A stretch of DNA of 33,945 nt, from positions 1-33,945 of IMG/VR virus record IMGVR_UViG_3300046411_000177; one strand, given 5' to 3'. Made by a program: the position numbers and the translations under genes. Below, piece by piece: positions 20,344 through 28,479 of the stretch. Within the stretch, counting starts at the first letter, position 1. Each line of letters opens with the position of its first letter. This stretch comes from a virus. The notes under the pieces are model-generated. The model ran no database searches. It was not told the origin of the DNA and worked only from the letters and a program-made list of their open reading frames with translations.

Positions 20344-21303
20344 TTAGCTGACGTCTGCTACGACACCGTGTGCCGCTTCGTTGTCTACCTGGAGACCATA
20401 CTCTACAGAAATCAATCGACGCTCTGCGTGACCAGTGCGCGCCAACTCCTTCTGCGATGTTGGTGACAGATAAGCAACTCGCGCGTAGTTCGGGTCAAGA
20501 ACCAGAACATCACGGGCTCGGCTTAGTCGTGACGGAACGATCTGCAGCTCGCCAAAGTCTGAGACATAAATGTCGATAGCGGTTGTCAGCTTACCGTCAG
20601 TGATGTCCTTAAACTTAGTGGCGTTGCCTGTAAACGCAGAGATAAGTTGCTTCTGCGCTGAACCGCAAATCACCACACTCGGCTCTGCGCCAGCAGTCCA
20701 GCAGTTAGCGATTACCGACTTGAACAAAGTCTCAGTCAGGGTTCTTTGTGTGCCATCAGTAGCGGCGGCGTTAATAAATCCTGCCGTACCACTTCCTGAC
20801 GTAGTGCCATCTGCGCCATCACTAGCACGATCAGCATTTGTGCGCAGATATGCAGGCAGACCAGCTGTCTGTCGTGCAGTACCAGACGCGCCAGCTGATG
20901 CGGCAACATTGTCGCAAAGCATCTTTTCCATATCACGCTTAAGCTCTTTCAGCTTATACGCAATTTGCTTGGCGGTTGTCTGTGCGTCTGCAGCACCCTT
21001 CACAGAGTTAGCTGTGTCAGATACCTCGACTACCTTGTCAGAAATCTGAGTGTAGCCTGCCTGACGCACTGCGTTTGTCGGTGCGTCATTACCTGGGGCT
21101 GCTTCGCCCTCAATCACGCGGTTATTTCCTGCCGCTGCCAAATCCACAACGCCCCACTCGAAGTAGGTGTTGCTTACATTTTTGCGACCAATGGCTGACA
21201 TGACCGGAGATTCGGTCGGTGAAATAGAAACCAGCGCGTCCTGCAGATCCTCACGGATTGTAGTGACATCATAGGTTTCGTTAGTGTTAGCTGTAACGCC
21301 CAT
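20344..21303 (-). CDS. Major capsid protein, SU10/HK97-like
   Basis: A 319-residue protein matching the SU10-type major capsid family (HK97 fold). The N-terminus T-Y-D-V-T-T-I-R-E-D-L-Q-D-A-L-V-S-I-S-P-T-E-S-P and the E-G-E-A-A-P region are typical, followed by T-Q-I-S-D-K-V-V-E-V-S-D-T and a C-terminal domain with V-P-S-R-L-S-R-A-R-D-V-L-V-L-D. A good AGAGGGATC site precedes the ATG. It follows the scaffold gene by 13 bases. It builds the icosahedral shell. Terminator-like structure lies after its stop. Confidence 0.92.
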   Translation of the reverse strand: MGVTANTNETYDVTTIREDLQDALVSISPTESPVMSAIGRKNVSNTYFEWGVVDLAAAGNNRVIEGEAAPGNDAPTNAVRQAGYTQISDKVVEVSDTANSVKGAADAQTTAKQIAYKLKELKRDMEKMLCDNVAASAGASGTARQTAGLPAYLRTNADRASDGADGTTSGSGTAGFINAAATDGTQRTLTETLFKSVIANCWTAGAEPSVVICGSAQKQLISAFTGNATKFKDITDGKLTTAIDIYVSDFGELQIVPSRLSRARDVLVLDPNYARVAYLSPTSQKELARTGHAERRLISVEYGLQVDNEAAHGVVADVS

Positions 21304-21316
21304 TTTAAGATCCCTC

Positions 21317-22276
21317 TTAACTCAAAAGAAATTTAGCTACGTCATCGACGGAGCCTGACTTTTTCATTCGAGCGGCAGCTGTCTGTTTAGACTTTGCCTT
21401 GCCTGCGCTAGAGGATTTTTTGGCCCCGGCTTTCACAAATGGCTTTGCTTTCTCTGCCTTCTTGGTCGCCACATCCCTTTTTGAATGCAGTTCGTCGTAC
21501 AGCATCGCTTTACGCAAAACCAAAATATGCCGGTGGTCACTTAAACCAGCCAACTCTTCCGCACTAAAACCTTCTGATTGACCAAACTTAACAATGTCAT
21601 CCCTCATTTTGGTTGCTTTGTCAGCGTCACCAAACTCAGGTACATGCTGCACCAACTTTGCCATTTCATCCTTAAGATGTATTTGCAGCGCCGCTTGCAT
21701 TTGAGCGCCTTGCGCTTCCTGCGCATCCTTTATAGCTTGTTGCTGCATACCCCATTGCTGTAACTGTTCGTCATAGTCGGCTTTTGCTCCCATATACCCA
21801 ATAGGGTCTTTATCAAAGAGTGCCCTATCTGGCGGTACGGGAGGCGGTATATATCCTCCACCCTCAAGCTGTTGCAAAAGCTCATTAGTCTTTTGCCGCT
21901 CTTGTAGCAATGCGTTATAGACGCCCTCAGCCTCTTTTTTAACTGATGCCGTCTCCTGCATTCCTTTTTGAATGTAAGCCTGCCCGCTGTATGACCGCTT
22001 GAGGTCTTCAAGGGTTACTTCCTGTTCAGATCCATCGACCTTAACAGTATAAAGTTCCTCGGTTTGACCGGCGTCTTCAGCCTCTTCTGCTTCATCCTCT
22101 TCTTCGCCCTCTTCAGTTTCTTCCTCAAGGGCGTCTTCCTCTGGGGCTTCCTCCTCCACATCCTCTTCGTCGAGGGTTTGTGTGGGCTCTTCCTCCGGTG
22201 CCGCTTCCTCCACGATCAACGTGTTAGCTACGGCTTCCATATCATTTGCGTTTAGTTCAGTCGCTGGCTCCGCCAC
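21317..22276 (-). CDS. Capsid scaffolding protein
   Basis: A 319-residue protein with a strongly acidic segment (about residues 25-75, nearly all Glu/Asp/Ala), a T-V-K-V-D-G-S-E-Q-E-V-T-L-E-D-L-K-R-S-Y-S motif near 83-103, a long Gln/Lys-rich coiled coil (105-215) and a basic Lys/Ser-rich C-terminus (from about 270). Acid N-terminus, helical middle and basic tail just upstream of capsid are the hallmarks of phage scaffold proteins, which shape the procapsid and then leave. Confidence 0.88.
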   Translation of the reverse strand: MAEPATELNANDMEAVANTLIVEEAAPEEEPTQTLDEEDVEEEAPEEDALEEETEEGEEEDEAEEAEDAGQTEELYTVKVDGSEQEVTLEDLKRSYSGQAYIQKGMQETASVKKEAEGVYNALLQERQKTNELLQQLEGGGYIPPPVPPDRALFDKDPIGYMGAKADYDEQLQQWGMQQQAIKDAQEAQGAQMQAALQIHLKDEMAKLVQHVPEFGDADKATKMRDDIVKFGQSEGFSAEELAGLSDHRHILVLRKAMLYDELHSKRDVATKKAEKAKPFVKAGAKKSSSAGKAKSKQTAAARMKKSGSVDDVAKFLLS

Positions 22277-22511
22277 GGTGCTGATCCTTTTGCTTTTTGA
22301 GGAGCTTCTCGTCCGTTATAAAGGAGTTGAGTCGCGCCTCTATCTTTGCCAAAGCACGAATTACTTCGTGCGCCGATTCTCTCTCCTCAGCTGTTGAGCC
22401 TTGGTTGAGAAAAATTCCTACTTGCTCCGCTTTTAGCTCCTCTACAGTATCACCGTAGGTTGGATCATTTAGCAGCGCCTTTGCCCGGCTAGACCGGACG
22501 GTTATGTCCAA
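22257..22511 (-). CDS. Small helical protein between portal and scaffold
   Basis: An 84-residue charged helical protein with S-R-A-K-A-L-L-N-D-P-T-Y near the start and I-E-A-R-L-N-S-F-I-T-D-E in the middle. It sits between portal (ten-base gap) and scaffold (20-base overlap), a place where small conserved head proteins often occur. The function is unknown; it could assist portal or scaffold assembly. Confidence 0.65.
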   Translation of the reverse strand: MDITVRSSRAKALLNDPTYGDTVEELKAEQVGIFLNQGSTAEERESAHEVIRALAKIEARLNSFITDEKLLKKQKDQHRGGASD

Positions 22512-22521
22512 TTATATCACC

Positions 22522-24624
22522 CTACTGCCGATTTGCATTTTGTGCGGTTTTTATATTTGCTACGTCTACTTGCGTACCATATTGGCCTAACACTTTTGCG
22601 GCATCAACCAGTAGGTCTTGATCCATTTGATCGCGTTTTAAGTCATCGCCCATAGCTAGTTTTTGTTGCTCCAGGCCCATTTCTGCCATCTTGATTTGGC
22701 CGTCCTGCTGCAACTTCGCCATGTCAGTCTGCGCCTTAGCCTGCGCCTTTAGCTGTTCTGCTTGCACGATGGCCTGTGCCTGCATTTGTGCTGGGTCGCC
22801 CTGCTGCTGTGCCTGCGCCTGTTGTGCTTGTTGCGCACGCTGCAATAGCAATTGTTCTGTTTCCGCATTCATGGGCGTGAAGTGCCGGTCAGCGTTGCGG
22901 ATGCCTGCCAATGCAAGCATATCTGCAAGCGTGTTGCGTATCTGTGTAAGCGTAACGAGTCCGTTTTGAGGCCCGTAGCCCTGCATAATTTGCATTTGGA
23001 ATTGCAGAGCTTGCTGCAGCAGTGCCATTTTTTGGTCTTCTTTGCCGGTGCCTAGACCTACGTTTACCGACAAGTCCATGCTGGTATTCCACACCCGGGG
23101 GTCAATCGGCACAAACTGTCCCGCCAGCCGCATAATTTCTTCGCGCGGCGTATTCTTTACGACCTCCTTCAGCATTAAGGCATACATGCGCTTTAAGCCA
23201 CCTTCTGCCAGGTTTCTTGCTATAACCTCAACTTGCCCTGCCGCTGCCTGCATCGTAGCCGCCACAGCAGTGGCTGTTGTGTTTTGCAATGCGTCAGGGT
23301 TGAGCCCCATAGACGCCCGGGAAACGCCAGTTTTAGCGTCTACTTGCTCGTCTAGGTATTGGAGTGCTGGCAGCGTTGTGCCAGCGATGAACGGGATGGC
23401 TAGGTCTTGTATAGCGCCTGCTTGCTTGACTCTGACTATCGCGCCGACTTCGTTGTTCAGCACATCATCCATATTTACAAGATCTTCAATAACTTGTTGG
23501 CGCGGATTATTAGTTAGCGCGACGTTATCGAGAATGCCTCGAATCATGCTAGTGCAAACGTCCTGGTCGTTGAGAATCAGGTCAGCTTGCGACCGACCAA
23601 AAAACGAATGTGGCTCGGGGTCTACCTCGAAAATGGCAAAGGGCACCTCATCGCACGGCATGTAGTCCAGCATTTTGTAGCCGCCGCCAATGCACAAAAC
23701 GCGATGCAGCAAGGGGTAGCCATTGCCGTATACATCGATGTGCATGTACGCCTCGGTCACTAGGATTGGGCGCATCGCTGGGTCGTTTACATTGTCATCA
23801 GTAGAGTCGTTGTAATATCCACGGCGGGCAAAATCCTCTTCCTCTAACAGTGTGTCAGATTCGCCGGTGCCTGCCTCATCAATAACGTCGTCAAACTCAT
23901 AGCCCATTGCCATAAGGTCTTTGACGCGCATTTCACGACGATGCGCTACGCAATACGCGTCATCGATAGCGCGTGCATTACGATCAACAAAAAACTCCTC
24001 TGGCGGCACTGACTCAACGCACAGCTTGCCCTTTGGCTGCACACGCGCGATTTTAAGCGAGTGGTTAGATTGCTCTACTTGAACGCCAAATTCGTCTGCC
24101 ATCATGACAGTCTCTTGGCTATGCTCTAACACCTGGACGTCGTCGTCTTGAGCAATTAGGGCAAACTCATCGTCTGTCAGATCGTTGTATGTAAAAACCT
24201 CAGTGTCACTGTAATCCTCGTAGTACACCTTCACTACGCCAATTTTCTTGACTAGCGCGTCTTGGAAAACATCTGACAGTATTTTGAAACCGTTAGATTC
24301 GTTGAATTTATAGTGCATGTATTGCGTAGCTTGCTCTGCTGCCGCAATGTCTTCTGGCCCGGTCGGGACAAACTCAACAGGCTTGTCTGTGTTCATAAAC
24401 ACGCGCATTAGTGACGGCTTTATCGCGCGGATGTTATCTCGCACTTTCGTCGCTACCACTCGTGAGCGGCCTTCCTCGAACCCCAGCTCTGTTTTGCCGT
24501 CAAAGTAGTCTTGCGCTTTGATGCGGTCAGGGGTTATCTCAGACTCAACAAAATCAACCGCATCCTCTATGGCGCTTGCCGCAATGCTTTCGATTTCGTC
24601 ATCTTTTAACGGTTTAAGCTTCAT
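22522..24624 (-). CDS. Portal protein
   Basis: A 700-residue portal, forming the dodecameric ring where DNA enters and leaves the head. The N-terminal helices (E-S-I-A-A-S-A-I-E-D-A-V-D-F-V-E) and Y-F-D-G-K-T-E-L-G, the central S-V-P-P-E-E-F-F-V-D-R-N-A-R, the L-A-L-T-N-N-P-R-Q-Q region and the long Gln/Ala-rich C-terminal helix (about 580-670) match large P22-type portals. Length also agrees. It overlaps the ejection gene upstream by four bases and starts the capsid block, which unusually follows the tail genes. Confidence 0.92.
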   Translation of the reverse strand: MKLKPLKDDEIESIAASAIEDAVDFVESEITPDRIKAQDYFDGKTELGFEEGRSRVVATKVRDNIRAIKPSLMRVFMNTDKPVEFVPTGPEDIAAAEQATQYMHYKFNESNGFKILSDVFQDALVKKIGVVKVYYEDYSDTEVFTYNDLTDDEFALIAQDDDVQVLEHSQETVMMADEFGVQVEQSNHSLKIARVQPKGKLCVESVPPEEFFVDRNARAIDDAYCVAHRREMRVKDLMAMGYEFDDVIDEAGTGESDTLLEEEDFARRGYYNDSTDDNVNDPAMRPILVTEAYMHIDVYGNGYPLLHRVLCIGGGYKMLDYMPCDEVPFAIFEVDPEPHSFFGRSQADLILNDQDVCTSMIRGILDNVALTNNPRQQVIEDLVNMDDVLNNEVGAIVRVKQAGAIQDLAIPFIAGTTLPALQYLDEQVDAKTGVSRASMGLNPDALQNTTATAVAATMQAAAGQVEVIARNLAEGGLKRMYALMLKEVVKNTPREEIMRLAGQFVPIDPRVWNTSMDLSVNVGLGTGKEDQKMALLQQALQFQMQIMQGYGPQNGLVTLTQIRNTLADMLALAGIRNADRHFTPMNAETEQLLLQRAQQAQQAQAQQQGDPAQMQAQAIVQAEQLKAQAKAQTDMAKLQQDGQIKMAEMGLEQQKLAMGDDLKRDQMDQDLLVDAAKVLGQYGTQVDVANIKTAQNANRQ

Positions 24625-26810
24625 AGATTACCTATCATCGTCACCAGCTCAGAAACTGCTGGTGTCCCCGCCGCCCTAATAAGCATGTCTAGCTCTGACT
24701 TTTCAGTCGCGTCTAGTGTTGCCCCTGCGATCCTTTTGTTTATCAACGCAAACGCACGCTCCGCACTTTTACCTGTGAGGCCGTCCGCCCCTGTCAAAAC
24801 GCGCGATAGCTCTCCTAATGCCCGCTGACGTTGTTCGGTCATTGCGCCCTCAGTAACGCCCGTAATGTTTTGAATTACGCCCTGTGTAGCGTCCGCTGGC
24901 CTGCCCATAGCAATAGATTGCAGGGGCGTCGGGCCGGTTGCCTCGTCCATAGTTTCTTTTATTGCCAGACGCCTAGCCGTTGCGCTGTTTTGCGCAATGT
25001 TGGCGTCTAGGTTAAACGCGATTCGAGATTGATCAAGCTGTTGCGTAAGCCTTTTCAACTCATCAGACTCCTCTCCCAAGAGCGCGCCAAGCTTTCTCAG
25101 ATTCATTGCGGAGCTGAGGTCATTTACAATTTTCCTGCCTGCCGCAATCGCTTGCGGATCATCGGCATTGCTTGAGATCAAGCCTCGCGCGTTTTCCATA
25201 GCGTCTCTGAACGCTACCCTTGCGCCGAGCCGGAGAGTTTCTAGCTCTGTCTGACTAGCACCATTAATTGCCGACAAAACATCCTCTAGAGGCGTTCTCG
25301 TTGCAAAAATAGTCTTGCCGACATCTGCGGCTTTTGCTTCTTTAATAGTGTCACCGCCGAGTTTGAGCGCCTGTCTATAAGACGGCACGACGTCCCCGAT
25401 GGCATCTCGCAGCTCTCCTGCAAAACTGGCAAATAACGGCTTATCAACTATACCTACGTCGTTAAACGCCTCGTTTTGCAACGCTCGCTTTATGTAATCC
25501 AACTGCATGACATTGGGCTGTTCACTTAGAGCTACGGACCCGTCGTCTCGAATAGTAAATTTAATTTGGCTTTGGCGCGGCATACCCTCGAGGGCCATAT
25601 CTCGGTTTGCGTTTCTGATTGACTTTTCAGCTGTTTCAACCGGGATCCGCTCAATAATTGCTTCGAGCCTTTGCCCAGCCGGAGAAGCGTAGTTTATGGG
25701 TTGATCATATGCCCTGTTGTACGCTTGCTGTCTAGCGTCCGCCGTTCGCTTGTAAGCCTCTTCCTGCAAAGTACGAACGCCAGCAGGTGGTGCGCCTAAC
25801 GTCTCATCCAACGCCTTTTCAATCGCCTTGCCTTGATCAGCAGACCTTCTAGCCACCGTTCGTGTGCCAATTCTCTGCGCCTCTGGCCCGCCCATCTGTA
25901 TAGCAGTGTCGAGTAATGTCGCAATGCTCACATCAGCGTCCGCCAACATCCCCTGATCACCAGCTTGCCTAATACGCGCAACGCCATCTTCTACGCTACC
26001 GCCGCCACGTATGGTCTGCGCTAAAATTAACGCCGCGCCATCTGATATTTTTAAATCTTTGGCAATGTCTTTTGCCGCTTCACGCAGGTCGCCAATACCG
26101 CCAGAACCAGTTAACAACCTCGATGACAGGTAACTAAACATTCCGCCAAACGTCGCACCAATAGCGGCGTCTTGTGCGCCCCTTATGCCGCGATCAACTA
26201 AGTCGCCTTCCCCTGCACCAAATCCTGATATGCCAGCCTCAGTACCCGCTAATGCGGCACCTCTAGTGCCTGCCGCCAACGGATTTACTGGAGAGCCCAA
26301 CATTGCCCCAGCGCCTGGGATTGCCATAGGAGCTGTAGCGCCAATGGTTCGCGCGCCAAGTGCTAGTGCTGGCTCCTCTTCCTCAAAAACTCTTTGCCGA
26401 GTTTCCATTCTGTTGCGGGCCTGCGGGCTGGCGCCACCAATAACCTCTGGGATGAACTCTCCAACAAACGGCAGTCCTTGAGACGCCTTTTCTAGCGTTG
26501 CGCCGAGCGCGCCGCCGGTAGTCTGCATTGACTGCAACGCCTGCATTTCTTCTGGGAATGCGCTACGCGGCATACCAGACCGCGCCCGCTGCATTATCTT
26601 TTCTATTTCGTTTTGATCAATAGACGAAAAGGTGTCTGACACAAACACAAGGCCAGAAGCGGTCCTGTAGATTCGACCATTATCTTGCAAACCCTGCATG
26701 ACCGGCGCTCCGAGTGCCTGCTCTTCTGGCCGCGGAGTGAATGTCGGTCTGCTGGCACCACCTCTTACCAGTTTTCCCTGCTCTCGCAATCTGTCAATTA
26801 CGTCGGTCAT
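24621..26810 (-). CDS. Large internal virion / ejection protein
   Basis: A 729-residue protein with a soluble N-terminus, a Gly/Ala-rich hydrophobic zone (about 150-235, for example A-T-A-P-M-A-I-P-G-A-G-A-M-L-G), and a long helical C-terminal part rich in Arg, Glu and Gln. This plan fits ejection proteins that pass the host envelope during DNA entry. It overlaps portal and the preceding gene by a few bases or one base. No lysozyme motif was found. The assignment is by architecture and location. Confidence 0.65.
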   Translation of the reverse strand: MTDVIDRLREQGKLVRGGASRPTFTPRPEEQALGAPVMQGLQDNGRIYRTASGLVFVSDTFSSIDQNEIEKIMQRARSGMPRSAFPEEMQALQSMQTTGGALGATLEKASQGLPFVGEFIPEVIGGASPQARNRMETRQRVFEEEEPALALGARTIGATAPMAIPGAGAMLGSPVNPLAAGTRGAALAGTEAGISGFGAGEGDLVDRGIRGAQDAAIGATFGGMFSYLSSRLLTGSGGIGDLREAAKDIAKDLKISDGAALILAQTIRGGGSVEDGVARIRQAGDQGMLADADVSIATLLDTAIQMGGPEAQRIGTRTVARRSADQGKAIEKALDETLGAPPAGVRTLQEEAYKRTADARQQAYNRAYDQPINYASPAGQRLEAIIERIPVETAEKSIRNANRDMALEGMPRQSQIKFTIRDDGSVALSEQPNVMQLDYIKRALQNEAFNDVGIVDKPLFASFAGELRDAIGDVVPSYRQALKLGGDTIKEAKAADVGKTIFATRTPLEDVLSAINGASQTELETLRLGARVAFRDAMENARGLISSNADDPQAIAAGRKIVNDLSSAMNLRKLGALLGEESDELKRLTQQLDQSRIAFNLDANIAQNSATARRLAIKETMDEATGPTPLQSIAMGRPADATQGVIQNITGVTEGAMTEQRQRALGELSRVLTGADGLTGKSAERAFALINKRIAGATLDATEKSELDMLIRAAGTPAVSELVTMIGNL

Positions 26811-28093
26811 TAGTTAAGGCGCAATGCCCTCTCTTGCTGCCTATATTGATCATGCAACGCCCCCCACTCCTCTAGTATTTGCAGGGCCGTTTTACCCTGC
26901 TGTCTAGCGTCTTCTTCAAAATCGCTGAACAGCAGATATTCATCATTGCTTGGATCATTGGGGTCGTAGCTTACGCGCACAGTAGACCCAAGCGTTGTGC
27001 GATATCGGTTGACTCCTTGACTCAATAGCAAATCATTGTTTTCGCCCTCAAACGTCATCTTTCTGCCTGCCGCGACCTCCCCAATTGTGCTTGAAAGAGC
27101 ATTAAATGATCGGTAGTCCCTTAACATCGACTGATTGGCTTCTGCCGTCAGGCCAATGTTTGGGTAATAGCTTGCCGCATACATAGCATCAAAATCTGTC
27201 TGCGGTCCCTTGTTGAGTCTTAGCTCCTCTGAAACGAGTCGCGCCGTCAAGCCTTCTAATCTTTGCGTATTGCTTAGTTCACTGTCATCTATCGGGAACC
27301 CAATAGCCGCCGCGCGCTGTCTCAAATCGGCTACGAACGCCGCTTTAGGACCAGTTGCCATGCCGCCCTTTAATAAGTCGCCCACTTGGTCCAAATAGAA
27401 ACTTTGCCGCTTTGCACCCGCCCCCGTTTCCACGGCTTGCACCAGCGTATCATTCGCGGCGTCTTGCAATACACGGTTGTCGCCCGGCTGGTTGATTGTG
27501 ACACCGCCGCCGCTAACTGTTTTTATTGGGTTGCGAGCATCCAGGCTGTCTCCGACTACAGGCACGTTATACATTCTTGATGGATCGAAACTTGCGCCTG
27601 GCATTTGTTTATTCAGCTCCGTGCCTGACATTACCCTATAGGTAGGATTTTGAGATTCTCTAATAAACGCAGAGAAATAGTCTTTCGCCAAGGCGGGGTT
27701 TTGCTCAATGGCTTTTGCGTATTGCTCTGCTTTCGGCCCGCCGATTTGCCGAACCGCCGCAGCGGTGCGATTGCCTTGAGAATTCAACAGCCTCATTTGT
27801 TGCGCTGTTTCGAGTTGTCTGCCCATTGCAGAAGCTAACCCAGAATCAGGCTGCAACCGCATGGAGTTGAGTGCTAAAACTAAGCGCGCACGTTTTTCGT
27901 CATCGTCTAAATAATCAGATATGCCGCCGCCAATGCCCTCCAAAATGCCCATGAAGCGTTGGCCGAAACCCGGAGGCGGCGGTGGCGGTGGTGGCGACTG
28001 CGTGGTCATTTGCGACTGCATGCCATACGCGCCCGGGTTTGGACCCATAGGCACGTTGGGCATTACTGCATTTTGGTTCCCTGACGCTCCCAT
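26810..28093 (-). CDS. Internal virion / ejection-associated protein
   Basis: A 427-residue protein with a Pro-rich tract (P-P-P-P-P-P-P-P-G-F near residue 35), then G-I-G-G-G-I-S-D-Y-L-D-D-D-E-K-R-A-R-L and mostly alpha-helical sequence. It contains Q-T-D-F-D-A-M-Y-A-A-S-Y near residue 300. It lies in the tail-to-portal gene chain, two bases from one neighbour and sharing one base with the other, so it is likely a virion protein. Its exact role is unknown. Confidence 0.6.
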   Translation of the reverse strand: MGASGNQNAVMPNVPMGPNPGAYGMQSQMTTQSPPPPPPPPGFGQRFMGILEGIGGGISDYLDDDEKRARLVLALNSMRLQPDSGLASAMGRQLETAQQMRLLNSQGNRTAAAVRQIGGPKAEQYAKAIEQNPALAKDYFSAFIRESQNPTYRVMSGTELNKQMPGASFDPSRMYNVPVVGDSLDARNPIKTVSGGGVTINQPGDNRVLQDAANDTLVQAVETGAGAKRQSFYLDQVGDLLKGGMATGPKAAFVADLRQRAAAIGFPIDDSELSNTQRLEGLTARLVSEELRLNKGPQTDFDAMYAASYYPNIGLTAEANQSMLRDYRSFNALSSTIGEVAAGRKMTFEGENNDLLLSQGVNRYRTTLGSTVRVSYDPNDPSNDEYLLFSDFEEDARQQGKTALQILEEWGALHDQYRQQERALRLN

Positions 28094-28095
28094 CG

Positions 28096-28479
28096 TTAAC
28101 CACCCATCATTTGGAAAAGGTTCATCAGCTTTTCTCTTTTGTCCGGCAACTTTTGAATCTGGTCTTGGATAGAATCAATGCCCTTCTCTAATTTCTGCAG
28201 TCCACGAGCGGGCGCGGAGCTTAACGCCTGCATCACGCCAAAATCCTTGGAGTATGACTTTAGTTGTTCTGGGGTCAGTTTTTCAGGATCGATGCCTTGC
28301 GTCCTCAGATAATCTTTGAGCATCATGTCTCTATCGATATTTGACATCGGCCCCATTCCCATAACGCCTGCGCCCGCCTGCATTGTGGGTTGCGGCAAAG
28401 ATCGCAGAAGGCCCACATCACGATTACTTTGTGGCCCTGCCGCTCTTTGAGCCGCTATCATCATTTCTATCGGGTTCAT
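28096..28479 (-). CDS. Small virion-associated protein, unknown
   Basis: A 127-residue helical protein with R-T-Q-G-I-D-P-E-K-L-T-P-E-Q-L-K near the middle and a charged C-terminus. It starts by ATGA overlap with the large repeat protein. Sitting in the tail and ejection chain, it is probably a small ejected or structural protein. I do not recognise it. Confidence 0.6.
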   Translation of the reverse strand: MNPIEMMIAAQRAAGPQSNRDVGLLRSLPQPTMQAGAGVMGMGPMSNIDRDMMLKDYLRTQGIDPEKLTPEQLKSYSKDFGVMQALSSAPARGLQKLEKGIDSIQDQIQKLPDKREKLMNLFQMMGG